Shown here: positions 1 to 11,250 of the stretch, piece after piece
Numbering within the stretch: the first letter of the stretch is position 1
Layout of the letters: each line of letters opens with the position of its first letter
Assembly: GCA_032207245.1 (NCBI GenBank)
Contig: CM063510.1
Span: 45,806,015 to 45,870,014 of the forward strand
DNA length: 64,000 nucleotides
Direction: 5' to 3'
DNA from: Pardosa pseudoannulata
Taxonomy: Eukaryota; Arthropoda; Arachnida; Araneae; Lycosidae
The notes under the pieces: model-generated
What the model saw: the letters and a program-made list of their open reading frames with translations, nothing else
The model's database searches: none
What the model was told of the DNA's origin: nothing
Program-made: the position numbers and the translations under genes

Positions 1-664
1 GCTACGTACTAATTATTTACATAGAATGAACATAATGTCAAACATTTATAAACCCTAAATTTTTATACAAAATTAATTTAAAGCAGTTATAACGTATATA
101 ATAATTATTGATTTAAGAGGGTGATCGTTTAACACAATAATTTTTGCAATAAAAAAGAGATCTTATTTTGAAGGTTATAAACGGAATTAAATTTCCAAAC
201 CGGTTGAATATGTTATTCCTCTATAATAAAAAGTGAGAATAAATAAATAAATAAAGTTTCAGAAATAAATACACATATAAATAGAATTATCATAAAAACA
301 GAAACTTCTAAAAAGTGAAACTGATGAAACGACAATGTCAATAGTAGAATTTGAAACCTATGAAATCAGGAACCGGTGAATATCAGCCTACCTATCCAGC
401 AATCTTACAGTGGCCCCGCATTGGAAAAAATTTTTATACAATATTATCATCTTTAGATATAAAATTCTACTGCCTTTGTGTTTGTAATAGAACTCCTCCT
501 AAACAGCTGGCCTGATTTAGATGAAATCTTGTGTATATAATTCAGTTGATTCGAGAATGATTTAGATTCACAATTTGATCCGATAAAAAATATTTTTTAT
601 TAAAATTTTAGAATTGCGCGCTTATTGAGATTATAATGCTGCTTGAAACCCTTCATCCCCAACG
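1..664. other. AT-rich DNA, no gene seen
   Basis: I see only AT-rich sequence with short A and T runs. There is no open frame of note, no recognisable repeat family and no RNA gene. Diverged transposon debris would not be visible by eye. Confidence 0.6.
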
Positions 665-740
665 TATGTGTGGCGCAGTGGTCAGCTCAACGGGTTACAT
701 TCCGTGAAGTCCCAGAATCGAATCCCCGCACAGGCGATGT
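665..740 (+). repeat. tRNA-like fragment, possible SINE head or tRNA pseudogene
   Basis: The stretch holds an A-box-like motif TGGCGCAGTGG, a short stem ACGG/CCGT about where an anticodon arm would lie, and a B-box-like motif GAATCGAATCC. It lacks a convincing acceptor stem, so I do not call a working tRNA. It differs from the two SINE families found elsewhere in the window. It could be the head of a third tRNA-derived SINE or a decayed tRNA copy. Confidence 0.35.
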
Positions 741-894
741 ATTAATTTTAATTTAATCTAATTACGTTTGTGATGACTGTACTCGTGGTAGAGTCAAGTA
801 TTTTAAAAATAATTTTTTTTCCTTTCTTTTCCATCAAAACGATTCAATTTATAATTTATTTAAAAGCGTGTTACAATTTTTTGATTTACAGCGT

Positions 895-927
895 AAAAAC
901 TGAACAACGATTGTCGGGTCGTCTAGT
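895..927 (+). mobile_element. Helitron 3' terminus (fragment)
   Basis: The sequence ends in a short imperfect hairpin (ACAACGATTGTCGGGT) followed by CTAG at 923-926 and then T. That is the terminal signature of Helitrons, which end in CTRR and insert between A and T. The 5' end was not located. A TA-rich microsatellite begins about 30 bp downstream, as is also the case beside the Helitron end at 25935. Confidence 0.5.
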
Positions 928-958
928 ACATATATAAATTTATTTCATATACATATGC

Positions 959-959
<1 letters not shown>

Positions 960-1021
<62 letters not shown>

Positions 1022-1046
1022 GATATACATATATACATATATATAA
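960..1046. repeat. (TA)n microsatellite
   Basis: An uninterrupted TA tract of about 60 bp is followed by an imperfect TA/TACA tail. Confidence 0.95.
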
Positions 1047-1096
1047 GGATATTTTTACCCTAAAAATTAACCAGCGTAATTATGTCTATCTCAAAA

Positions 1097-1400
1097 TAGT
1101 TGTCAGGATATTCTGTCCTTTTCTAGCAAACTTGGCGACTACCTTTGTTCTTTCTATCGACTTGGCTACCTCAAAAACACCAAAGTTCTTTCTAACATAA
1201 TTGCTTCAAATAACTAGGAACGCTTAAACCACGTCACCTCGCACCACGTGACTAACTATTAAGAATCCTAATTGGTTGGCTGAAACACCTATAAATTAAG
1301 ATGAAGTACATGTTTTTCACATCCGAAGTTCGTGAGAGAAGGTAATACATTAAACTTCATTTTTCTTCATCCAAAATCTCTATGTTTTTTTGACAACATT
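1097..1400 (+). mobile_element. Possible short LTR
   Basis: The segment opens with GTTGTCAGG and closes with TTTGACAACA, so its ends are inverted (GTTGTCA/TGACAAC) and it terminates in CA. It is richer in unique sequence than its surroundings and includes a TATAAATT motif near 1290. The opening TGTCAGG is shared with other LTR-like repeats here (1690, 38422, 53341). No target-site duplication was found, so LTR status is tentative. Confidence 0.3.
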
Positions 1401-1467
1401 TTTAGTTAACACTGCACCCGAACCGAGATGGATACTCAACCCTTTGAGATGGGGCAAATTGCCCATT

Positions 1468-1689
<222 letters not shown>

Positions 1690-1693
<4 letters not shown>

Positions 1694-2028
1694 AGGTCTA
1701 AAGGGGTAGTTTGAAATTACGTGAGCTATTAACGATTTTAAAAAGGGAAATCTTTTATAATAATAAAATAAATGAAAAAGACCCACGCTCGTTTAAGCTT
1801 TTAGGATAATCCGGTCAGGCGGAAGCATTTTTGAACTATTTGATGAGCTTGCAAACAGATAAGTTTCAGTCAACGCGTGGACATGGAGCCGTCGACACCT
1901 TTTCCACGCTTAGTTCTGCCACGATTAATGAAAATGGCGCAGGTTTTGCTTTTAGAAGAAATGATGATTTAATAAGCTTATTATTATCAAGGAAGATTGT
2001 TTTATATTCGCCTTAACTCTGCACCACG

Positions 2029-2035
<7 letters not shown>
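1690..2035 (+). mobile_element. LTR-like repeat, TGTCAGGTC family, copy A
   Basis: This is one of three copies of a roughly 340 bp repeat (others at 3701 and 38422). It starts TGTCAGGTCTAAA and ends GCACCACGATACACA. Landmarks shared with the other copies are AACGATTTTAAAAAGGGAA, a GATGAGCTTGCAAACAG block, GAAAATGGCGCA, and a late polyadenylation-like TTTAATAAGCTT. TG...CA ends, a late AATAA signal and no coding content suggest a solo LTR. It is embedded in microsatellite: (TA)n on the left, (CA)n on the right. The 61-codon frame inside is not credible. Confidence 0.55.
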
Positions 2036-2071
<36 letters not shown>

Positions 2072-2110
2072 CATATATATACATATATATGTAATATTAC
2101 TATACATATA
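2036..2110. repeat. (CA)n/(TA)n microsatellite
   Basis: A CA run follows directly from the end of the LTR-like repeat and passes into TA and TACATA units. Confidence 0.9.
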
Positions 2111-3194
2111 TACATATACTAAAATATTATATTCTAATAAAGTTAGATTAAAATAAGCTAATAACGTGATAGAAAGTTTTCCTCAATTGACAATACATAA
2201 TTTCAGTTATCAAATTTCTTACGTTAAAATAAAACAAATAGGAGTGAAGTTAAAAAGTTGTTTTACTTTTAAACGAAAACAAAATCTTACTATGGTAACA
2301 ACATCTACATAAACTGAATATAACGTCCCGTAAAAATTTGCATTTGAATAAAGTTTAATAGCAGAGAACGCATAAAAATATCGTCTAATTAATAGTACAA
2401 AAAAATTAAAATTTCTTTCCTGTCACACAACTTTGAAAGGTCAAATCTCTCATAAAAGTTATTTAATATAATTTTAAAGAGTAGAGCTCCTTGTCTTTAA
2501 AAATAGCATCAGCAGTTAATCAACTCATTTTATTAGCGTTAAGAGACTTTTAAAATATAGTGCTTTTGCGGGTAATTTAATTTGAGACTTAAAATATGAG
2601 TGTGAAGTACCAGTATTCATTCAATTAAACGCAAATGATAGATATTTTTTCCTCTTTTAGTTTGAAAATATCTTAGTATGCTGTTGGTACGCAACTACTG
2701 ATGTAGATTTTAATTAACTTATCTCTCTATGCCGCATAAAATAAAATATTTTTGGCCGCTTCTTAATTAATAAAGAAAAGGTGAATAGGATTTAAAAGTC
2801 ATTAGATGCGTAGAGTTTCAAGCAGTATTTTTAGATATCATGAATATTTATAAATCTTCTCTTTTGTCAGTATAAAGTAAATGTTGCCTATTACAACTTC
2901 AATATTTACCTTTCTATAGTATTGTGTGACTTATTCCTGCTTAAAATAGCAAAATATGCAATCAAATATTACATAATTATGATTTCTTAATTTAGGGATT
3001 TAGGAGGGCAAATAAAATCCACTGTGATCTGTGTTAAAAAGTACAGTGGCTTTAGCGTAGCGCCTTGTGTTCCCAAGACACAGACACGAAGCTCAACTTG
3101 TCTTTTATATCTTCAGTGGGGAACCTTGTTTCTCTCTTGCTTGTAATGTTTCGTCTATGTATTTTTTATTTTTTATAACAAATTAGTCTTACAG
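2111..3194. other. AT-rich DNA, no gene seen
   Basis: No recognisable family was found. A slightly GC-richer patch near 3040-3130 (AGCGTAGCGCCTTGTG) may be an old repeat, but I could not place it. Confidence 0.55.
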
Positions 3195-3242
3195 TTGCCT
3201 ACTAAATGATAGTTTGCTTTCTATTGTATTTCTTATGATTAA
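3195..3242 (+). mobile_element. Fragment resembling the leader of a piggyBac-family element
   Basis: The motif TAAATGATAGTTTGC followed by TATTGTATTT matches the minus strand of the piggyBac-family element at 60941-61749, upstream of its start codon. A transposase N-terminus of that family lies downstream at 4164 on the same strand. The two pieces could be one old insertion later expanded by the LTR-like repeat and TA tract between them. Confidence 0.4.
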
Positions 3243-3608
3243 AAGTGATTGGCGAATTCATTTAGTGCAGTGGGGAGTAACAGCGTAGTTGAGTCAGGAA
3301 ATAAAGAAACATTGGATGAAAAGAAATTGAATTTTTTTAGCATCATGTCTAGCAGACTTCTGCAGCGAAATATCCGCATATCTCAGTTTATATGTGCATG
3401 AGCCAATCAGTCAGGACTCTTAATCGTCAGTTATGAGGTAACACATGGTTTAAGCGTTACTTGTTATGCAAAGCATTTGTGTAAGAGAATATTTCTTTTC
3501 AAAGTAGCAAATGGATAGAAAAAACAAAGATAACCAAGTTTGAATACCCCGAAAATTATTTTAAGATATTCGTAATTACGTTGGTTACTTTTTTAGGGTA
3601 AAAATATC

Positions 3609-3610
<2 letters not shown>

Positions 3611-3700
<90 letters not shown>
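3611..3700. repeat. (TA)n then (TG)n microsatellite
   Basis: About 70 bp of TA is followed by about 20 bp of TG, which runs directly into the TGTCAG start of the next LTR-like repeat. Confidence 0.95.
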
Positions 3701-3703
<3 letters not shown>

Positions 3704-4051
3704 CAGATCTAAAAAGGGAGGATTTGGAAAAATTAAGCGAGTTGTAAACGATTTTAAAAGGGAACTCTTTCGTAACAACAAAACAAATGAAAAAACTCAA
3801 GCTCGAGTAATCTTTTAGCATAATTCGGTCAAGCGACAGGATATTCACCGGAATTTGATGAGTAAGCAAAGCGATAAGAGATAGTTGGGGTGAAGAGTAG
3901 AGCTGTCAGCAGCATTTATTCATTTCGAGGCGGAGCCACGAAATGAATGAAAATGGCGCAAGTGACTCCTAAAAAGGAACGATGGTTTTAATAAAGATAT
4001 GATTTACCAAGAAAGACTGCTTCTTCCATTCGCCCACCACTTGATACGACA
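3701..4051 (+). mobile_element. LTR-like repeat, TGTCAGGTC family, copy B
   Basis: Diverged copy of the repeat at 1690: it starts TGTCAGATCTAAAAAG and keeps AACGATTTTAAAAGGGAACT, GAAAATGGCGCAAGTG and TTTTAATAAAG, ending at GATACGACA. The ends are TG...CA. It sits immediately after a (TA)n(TG)n tract and is followed by TATATG. It is non-coding and most likely a solo LTR. Confidence 0.5.
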
Positions 4052-4163
4052 TATATGTTTTTTATCATAAGTCGAATTTTTATCTTATAGTGTTTATCTG
4101 TTTGTTTTATTTTACTAATCACTTACAAATTATATCGATGCTACGTATTTTTACTTCGATATA

Positions 4164-4268
4164 ATGGCTCATTTAGAACATATGCAACTAATTTCTTATG
4201 CTTTGAACTGTGACTCGGAATCAGAATCTAAAATATTTGTAAACGTGTTCGAGAGTAGGAAAGTGTAG
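4164..4268 (+). pseudogene. piggyBac-family transposase, N-terminal remnant
   Basis: A 34-residue frame starts at the ATG of ATAATGGCTC and contains NCDSESES. The same residues occur in the N-terminal frame of the element at 60941-61749 (minus strand), and the untranslated leader upstream is also similar (TATTTTTACTT before the ATG). A short acidic, serine-rich N-terminus is usual for piggyBac transposases. The frame stops at 4268 and no transposase core follows, so it is a dead fragment. Calling the family piggyBac rests on the TTAA ends of the related element. Confidence 0.5.
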
Positions 4269-4269
4269 T

Positions 4270-5728
4270 ATATGACTTTGATACTAGTTATTCTACTTTT
4301 ATTACATATAGCTTCACTCAAGCATGGCAGTTTTTTTAGTTAATTATAATATTCCTCAAGTCCATTAAATAGAATGTGAGTAAAATATAATTGTAATCGA
4401 AAAAAAATATTAAAGTAATTGTAATTCTGAGATTAACAACTGTAAATGTAGCTTCCTTGTTGGACAGTCATGTGGGGAGAGTGACAACTTTATTTACGTT
4501 GAAGTAAAAAGTTATCTTGAATATATTTGAAATTTCAATTATAATTACATTTTCCTATTTAATATTGTAAAATTAATAAAAATGAAATAAAATATTAAAC
4601 ATTTTTTACCGATTCTGGAAAAAAAATGAAATTGTTAAAGAGTTTAGAAGTTAAATAATTTAAGTCTTCTGTTTTGACACTAGTAAAAAAAATATCACGC
4701 CAATATTAAACAGATAAGAGTCCATTTTTAATTCCTGACATCATTATAAAAGAATGCAAATTTTAAAATACTGAAGATACATATTTAAAATTTAACATGC
4801 AATTGCAGAAGGGTATGTTAAACCCATAATTGGAGCTAGTAAAATAATTTTATATTTAGATCATATTTTGGGCACTGTATCCCCTTAACAGATCTAAACA
4901 TGCTTTCAATATCTTCCAAATGTTTGTATATTTGTATCACTTATTCAAAAACTTGTAATCGTTTTAAACAGACACACTTTCCGAGACTTCTTAGCTTTTC
5001 ATATGGGTAAATCCTTATTCTCTACGATGCTTAACTCTTTCTTAAACTGAACTCCTTTTGAAAGCAGTTTTTTAAGCTCCACTGATATACTAAACTCACT
5101 TCAATTTATTTTTGAGAGTAAAACAAAAGAGACGTAGTACCTTTCGATCTGAAAAGTCTTTATTATTACAACCTATTTTCGACTAAATATAAAATAAAAT
5201 TTCTGTGCTCTTTAGAATAATTTTTCCTAAATTATTAATACGTGTGTAGCTTTATAAAACGTATTTAGTTTTTTCATATGAAGCAATACCTTTTTCAAAA
5301 AATAATATATGTACATCAAATAAAGAATATATATAAATCCAATTACCCACAAAGTAAGTTTTAAAATTTATAAATTAGAAACTAATTTTTACGTGAAGTA
5401 GAAATTAATTATCTTTTTTATTCTGTGAAAATCCACTACATTAACATGAGTGGTATGTTTTATATCCCTGAATGATATAGGATTTTGTAAATTTTAATTT
5501 CTCGACAATTTTTAAATATTTTTTAAATTTTAAAATGTTTTATACTATTAAACTTTTAAGTTCACAGATTAATACGATACCCGCAAGATAACAAAACTTT
5601 TAAAATTTGTAAACTACTGTTTTGTAACAAATGGAAACTAATTAGGTTTTGTTTATTTGTTATCCTCAATTATGTTAACATGAGCTATATATTTCATTTT
5701 ATAGCCCAATCTAATAAATTTTATTTTT
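4270..5728. other. AT-rich DNA, no gene seen
   Basis: Long A/T-rich sequence with no recognisable family, frame or RNA gene. Confidence 0.6.
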
Positions 5729-5740
5729 CCTTCAATTTTT

Positions 5741-5916
5741 TGGGGCCGAACGCTGGCCGATTGGTTAGAGCGCTGACCGTCGGTACCGGAGTTCGTGGGT
5801 TCGAATCCCACTGTGGCATGGATGTTCGTAGCCGTTCGGAATCGGCTTTAAGCTGTAGGTCCCGGTCTCATTAGCCCTCGTGTGCAAAACAGTAGACCGT
5901 AGCGCTCCAAACCAAA
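5741..5916 (+). mobile_element. SINE-A (tRNA-derived), complete, with target-site duplication
   Basis: Full-length copy of the main SINE family in the window. The head is tRNA-like: A box near TTGGTTAGAGCGC and B box GGGTTCGAATCCC. The body is ATGGATGTTCGTAGCCG...GGCTTTAAGCTGTAGGTCC. The 3' end is GACCGTAGCGCTCCAAACCAAA. A perfect 12 bp duplication (CCTTCAATTTTT at 5729-5740 and 5917-5928) brackets it, as expected for LINE-mediated integration. Transcription would be by RNA polymerase III from the internal boxes. An open frame across it is incidental. Confidence 0.92.
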
Positions 5917-5928
5917 CCTTCAATTTTT

Positions 5929-7300
5929 GAATACTTTTTTAAATTTATAATATTGAATACATTCAAACTTTTAAGTTTACATATTAAATAAGAAATTTAT
6001 CTTTAATTTGATATAAATATTTAGTTTTTAACTTAGATACTTCCAAAGTTATCTTGAGAATAAACGAATGAAATTTTCTTTCCATTTGGTATGGATTTTA
6101 TGTTAAAAAAGATTTTAAAAAGAATATACTACTTGAAATGACAAAACTAAATACATTTTTAAAGTTACAGTATTATTAAATAACTTTAAAAAATTCCTTC
6201 TAAAAGAAGCAGATCATTTTATTTTATTATGAATCGAAAATAAACTGTATAATGAATATCTTAAATCTTGAATGTATAGTTGAGATATAAGGGAAAATCC
6301 CCTTATACCTCAACTATATCTCAAAGGTACAAAAGTTTTGAAACTTCGCAGTGAAGAGATGGTTAGCGAATATCATTTTGAAGTTTTTACTATCCATGAG
6401 TTACAGAGAAGTTTACGGAAAAAAATACTTAGCTACTTATAGAAGCACTTTAACTTTCTACTCAAATCGCTAATATAAGCTTTCTATTTATTTTGATATC
6501 AGAAGTTATTAAATGTTTTATTCTTATAATGACATGACAGAAAAAAATGTTTTACTTTGTAAATAAAAAAGAAACTTGTCGTTTAGGGAGGATAAATAGT
6601 ATAAATGTTTAAAAGTACCTCCGACAATCATAGCTTTCTAAATTGTCTATTGAAAAAAATACTGGAATATCGTTATCAAGAGCAAATAAAACTTTTAGCT
6701 TTATTTCGTAATCAATTTGCCTTTTTTCTTTGTTTTAGACATAACAAAACAGAAAAGTAATAATGATTTTAATTTAAAATTTCCTTTTATTCAATACTAA
6801 TTTTAAGAAAATATCTAATAAAGAGAATTATCACAAATACACGTGCTCAACTGTTTGTAAAATTCAACTTATTATTTAACAAGAATTTTGTGGGTACACA
6901 TATTAGTTGTCGTATTATATTTGTAGAAAGATAGAAGCACGTTAATTGTATACTGCTTTAAAAACAGTTGAAGAGATAATTATTCTAGAATGAAAGAAAG
7001 ATAATCTACAAGGAGATGTATGATTTCATATGTCTCCTTTGAAATTCCATAGAGAATGAAATCTTTATTAAAACAAATAAGAAAATCTATTCTACCTTGA
7101 CTATATGTTTAGATTTTATTACATTTTGCTTCCTTTTCGAACAGAAAAATATCTGATGTATTATTATGATGCTATAAGTTGTTAGTCAGTACATGTAATT
7201 TTAATATTATTTGTATATTAGTTTTTTATATATTTATATATTTGTAAATTAAAGCTCAATTAGAACAACGCCATGATGTACCTTGGACTTTTTTCTCATG
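5929..7300. other. AT-rich DNA with one hairpin
   Basis: Apart from the inverted repeat at 6275 I see no recognisable gene or element. Confidence 0.55.
6275..6318. repeat. 20 bp inverted repeat (hairpin)
   Basis: TATAGTTGAGATATAAGGG and the inverse of CCCTTATACCTCAACTATA face each other across a few bases. The arms differ at about one position. It could be a remnant of a small palindromic transposon. It is far too AT-rich for a terminator call in a eukaryote. Confidence 0.7.
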
Positions 7301-7432
7301 TTATAACTTGTAACATTTCATTGGTTTTTGTTCTAACAATGAATCAGAATAACTAAAAGAATGAGATTTAGCTACAAGACAAATTTGAGTATAAATGTTT
7401 AGCATATTGGACGTAAACTGTGATAAAGCAAA

Positions 7433-8211
7433 CCCAGATAGTAAATTTAGTTTGTAGCAAACTTGCAGCAGTCTTGCATTGCAAGCCTGCAAACTTGCAA
7501 GTTCAGCATGACAAGTCTGCAAGTTTGAAACAAGACTGCAGCAAGTCTGTGCAAACTTCGAAGTCAGATACCTCCAACTTGGAGCATACTTGTCATACAA
7601 GTTACAGTGCACTTGTCTTGCAAGTTTGCCACAAACTTGTCATATCAAACATGGAACAAGTTCATTGCAAACAAGGGTTGGAAAAAACCCCACTGTTTTG
7701 GGGAAAAAACTTTTTTGGTTGGTTTAATTAGCATATGTAAAGGGAATTTTTTTACTTTTGGAAAGACTAAGATTTTAGATAATTTTGAATAAATATTAAA
7801 AATTCATTAGTAATTAATTTCTTGCTAATTAACCCTTTGCACTCGAGGGATCCAGAGTGGAGCCATTTAAAATTTATCTTCAAACTCGAGGGCTCCGCTG
7901 CTATGGAGACAATGCAAATAATTTTCAGTTTTTAACATAAGAATAAAAACAAATCGTAAAAACTGATTATTCGGCATTGTTTCCGTAGGAAGCCCTCGAG
8001 TTTAAAGACAAATTTTAAATGGTTCCGCTCCAGAGCCAAGACATAACAAAATTGCCACAGTTTTACAGCAAAATTGCGTTGCAAAGGAGTGGTCTCTTTA
8101 TGCTCCGTCTAATTTGCAGGAGTTTTGCTGCAAGTTTGTAGTGTCAAATTTGTAATACAAGATATTATCCAGAAAAAATCAAACTTGCTGCAAGTATGCA
8201 TACTATCTGGG
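7433..8211. mobile_element. Non-autonomous DNA transposon with CCCAGATAGTA ends and CTTGCAAG sub-repeats
   Basis: CCCAGATAGTA at 7433-7443 is matched by its reverse complement TACTATCTGGG at 8201-8211. Just inside each end lies a related motif (CAAACTTGCAGCA on the left, CAAACTTGCTGCA on the right). The left half (7440-7680) is packed with about twenty imperfect copies of words such as AACTTGCAAG, ACTTGTCAT and GTCTTGCA. Frames of about 100 codons on both strands follow this repetition and are not genes. A palindromic TTAA element is nested at 7829. The superfamily is not assigned; subterminal repeats of this sort are typical of hAT or CACTA elements. Confidence 0.6.
7829..8037. mobile_element. 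Palindromic piggyBac-like MITE
   Basis: It opens with TTAA (7829-7832) and CCCTTTGCACTCGAGG, a typical piggyBac-type end. Arms at about 7848-7920 and 7960-8037 are inverted copies: CCATTTAAAATTTATCTTC...CTCGAGGGCTCC on the left pairs with GGAAGCCCTCGAG...AAATTTTAAATGG on the right. A loop of about 40 bp separates them. A second TTAA at the right end was not found, so that end is either lost or ends near GTTGCAAAGG at 8088. Confidence 0.6.
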
Positions 8212-8474
8212 AAATAGTCGGTCTGATGTAAAAAGTGTAGCCTACCTGAACATTTGAAATTTTCACTTAACTAGAAGTAGAGTTAATGTCACATGTAGGA
8301 GCTATGTTCATGCATTTGTGAATGACTGATTTACGGATAAAAATAATTTGGGAGTTAGAACAAGATTGATTTCTCCAAACTAAAAAAAAAAACGTTAAAT
8401 AGAAATACTCATTTTATGAGAAGCATTTTCTTGAGGTACAGTATCAAGTACATAGTAAACTGGGCAACGATAAT

Positions 8475-8690
8475 TCATTCAGCATTGGCAGCGATCTTGT
8501 AACATGCAAATTCGGGACTCGAGCCGGCCAAACATCCAACGTGTTCGATAAAGGTAACTTGGGCACGTAAAATATGTTCGTGGTCCCAATGTCCTCCATG
8601 TTCTCAAACGATACCTCTAGGGGTGGCAGGCTAAGCTTGATGGTCTTCTGCTTGATTCCTGCTTCGAAATTCAAAGGATTAAGCAAAGTT
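8475..8690 (+). mobile_element. SINE-B, copy 1
   Basis: A second tRNA-derived family. The head carries an A-box-like TCAGCATTGGCAGC and a B-box-like GGGACTCGAGCC. The body shares GCACGTAAAAT, TTCTCAAACGATACCTCT and GTGGCAGG with the copies at 12085 and 49605. A frame of 80 codons on the minus strand is incidental. No target-site duplication was identified. Confidence 0.65.
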
Positions 8691-9285
8691 GTTCTTTAAC
8701 AATAGCGATGCTCTTCATAAAAAAATGAAAGGCCCACAGCCTGCTCTAATTTTAGTAGCATATGGCTTACGTCCTGGTTTTTTCCAAACTGCATAAATAA
8801 CAACAACACAGTAAATTTTCTTTATTTTTCATGTTTTCATCCTCTCCACAATCAAGTCTATAAATATAACCTAACTCTTACAAAAATATTCTTCATAAAG
8901 CATTGAAAATATACACAAACCAAGGTATAATCAGTGCAAGGAGAAACAAGTTTCCCTATTTAAGGGATCTAATACCTGTTAAGGGAGTCTTGTAGTATAC
9001 AGATAATGTACTTCTTTCTATAGTCCAGAAGTCTTTAAATACCTAATATTTAACAGGATTCATTGAAACTGATACAGCAAATAAATATTTCAGAATTAAT
9101 AAGGATTTCAAGATACTGTTTATCACCTCCTACACTCTCTTAATTTGACCTCATATTTCTCTGTCATTTTAAAAATGTACACATTTCAGAGTAATAGTTT
9201 TACTTAAACAGCGGAATAATTCTAGGACATCTTAGTCAACTAAATGAGTATACTCATAGAAACTCTTCAGTTTTTCAGAGACCAA
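8691..9285. other. Unassigned AT-rich DNA
   Basis: No gene or recognisable element seen. Confidence 0.55.
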
Positions 9286-9712
9286 CAAATAGAATTTTAC
9301 TTGCCTGCAATAGAGAATTTTTATGGACAAAAATTGTGTTGCATGCAAGGGCAGAAAGTAGAGATAATCTCAATTTATCTTTTACAGTTATCTATAATTT
9401 AAATTGTTACGAATACTACATATCTGCTACATATTTTAAAGTTTAATTAATTCATAACTTACTTATTCCATAATAACACATTTTAGAGAAATAAATTAGT
9501 TTTCAGTTACAGTTAATTTAAAAATACATATACATTACATAATAATCTTAAAATACTCTTTGAGCTTTTAAAAAAGCACATCAGTCAGCGTAAAAGCTGA
9601 AACAGCAAATAGAATTTTACCTAGCTACAATACAGTAATTTCATAGCATTTTCTAAAAATTGTGCTGCGTGCAATGGTAGAAGGTAGAAATAGTCACAAT
9701 TTATCTTTTATA
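9286..9712 (+). repeat. Spaced direct duplication of about 110 bp
   Basis: The block AAATAGAATTTTAC at 9289 and at 9606 starts two diverged copies. Both continue with CTGCAATA/CTACAATA, AAAATTGTG(T/C)TGC(A/G)TGCAA, a GTAGA(G/A)AT stretch and CAATTTATCTTTTA. The copies are about 315 bp apart and in the same orientation. They could be an old tandem duplication or two insertions of one unknown repeat. Confidence 0.65.
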
Positions 9713-9731
9713 ATGAAATCAATGCGGTTAT

Positions 9732-9772
9732 AAACAAAAAGGGCTAGAATATATCTAGTCCTTTTTGTTTAT
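9732..9772. repeat. Hairpin, 17 bp arms
   Basis: AAACAAAAAGGGCTAGA faces TCTAGTCCTTTTTGTTT across a short AT loop with a single G/T mismatch in the stem. No promoter or gene is nearby. It is probably transposon debris. Confidence 0.7.
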
Positions 9773-9779
9773 TGCGTAA

Positions 9780-10952
9780 ATGCGAACAGAAGGAAATTTC
9801 ATCACGCTGATAGAACGCGTTCTGAATAGTTTTTAATTAATCAAGACTAGTTTGTATTCTTCTCGTAAAAACCTTAATTGCATCTGCACATTTCCAGGAC
9901 AGCATTACTCCCAACTGCACTTAATTTTAGAAGTTGTTAGAACCTGGAAGAATCTCATAACCTTCGATCGAACCGTGTCGAGGGAAGGATCCAAAGAAAG
10001 AAAAACAGCATTTTAATTCAACGAGCTAAAAAATTGATTAAAAATTGATTATTCTTGTCCATCGGTGTCCAGGTTAAAAAATGTTTACGAGGGGTTAGGT
10101 AAATCAAACGTAAGCAGAGATTGCGTATTATAGGATTCAGTCAAAAATTTGTAGAGACATTTTAAAGAGGCCTTGAAAGATTCTGCAAAAAGTTTACTAC
10201 AAAATACTTTCAGGAGGGAATGCTCGACACCTAAATTTCTCGAAAAGACATGCATTAAATAACTATAAGCAACGTAAAAGTCACTTAAAATTTTATTTTA
10301 ACATTTCCAAATCATGGATTGAATAGTTAATGAATTTCGAATTTGAATAATCACAAATCAAATCTTGAACTTTGGGTTTTAAGAATTATCTTGAATTTAA
10401 ATAATAATGGTAAATGTTTAACAGTAATTAACAATCAAATGAGGTATTTGCTTACCTCTTATTAATTCTGGGGACTTGAATGAAGAATCTGTAGAAATTG
10501 AATTACGGATGAAAACAGAAAACGGCCGTTGCACACACTCTTTTTATTGCACAACACGTCACGATAAATGGAGAATAAATGGAGCAATGAATAAAGAATT
10601 AGGATTTATGTTATTCTTTAAAAACATGTTTCATAAATGAATAAGAACAGAATATACGAATATGAATAGTATTGCATTTAAAATCCAAAGCCGAATCCTA
10701 TCAGCTAAGTCTATTACACATATAGTTTGATTTTTACCCCCTCGCTACATAGCGCCACCTGGAATTCGGTGGCAAAATTAATCTAACAAATCATGTCATT
10801 TAAAATTGTTGATTTTACATTTAAAGCTTTGTGGCAGTACAAAGACTAATAATTGAGATTCTACAGGTGAAAAACACAATTTCATTTGCATAAGCATGTG
10901 TATTCATAATGATTTCAAATCTAGACCTTTGATGCGTAATGATTACGCCGCA
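9780..10952. other. Unassigned AT-rich DNA
   Basis: No gene or recognisable element. Mildly GC-richer patches near 9900-10010 and 10735-10775 could be old repeats. Confidence 0.5.
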
Positions 10953-11250
10953 AAACCACGTTTATCTTCTGACTGTGGTAACTACTGGTGACTCCGCAAA
11001 CTCCAAAAGTATTTCCTTCTTAGCTCAACTGTTTCATATAACTTCTTTACGTAACTTAGTTCCAATCCTCACATCCCTTATGTGATTTATTCTTAATATT
11101 TTCATTGGCTGGCTCATTTGACTCTCCCCCCCCCCATATAACCAAATACGTTTAGTCGTCAAAAGGGCCAAAGGTGATTTGTCTCAATAAACTCTATATT
11201 TTTATTTCAAATTTCGATGTATTTTCCTAAGTCAATGACTTTACGGTCTA
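10953..11250 (+). repeat. Repeat E, copy 1 (LTR-like)
   Basis: It is the inverted partner of 12300-12585. Shared blocks are TCTTCTGACTGTGG, GTGACTCCGC, TTTCATATAACTTCTTTACG, TTTTCATTGGCTGGCT, CATATAACCAAATAC, CTCTATATTTTTATTTC and CGATGTATTTTCCTAAG. A CAATAAACTC signal late in the unit and TATA-like motifs in mid-unit are consistent with an LTR, but I could not fix TG...CA ends or a target-site duplication. A C-homopolymer near 11126 is unique to this copy. Confidence 0.6.

Noticed and set aside
5745..5820. tRNA gene at the head of SINE-A
   Set aside because: A and B boxes are present, but the same 75 bp is joined to the same non-tRNA body in many copies with target-site duplications.
7440..7680. 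CRISPR-like array of short repeats
   Set aside because: The repeats are irregular in length and spacing, lie on both strands and sit inside transposon ends in a eukaryotic sequence.
7420..7731. 103-codon frames on both strands over the CTTGCAAG region
   Set aside because: Their length comes from lack of stop codons in the repeated words; composition follows the repeat, with no protein domain.
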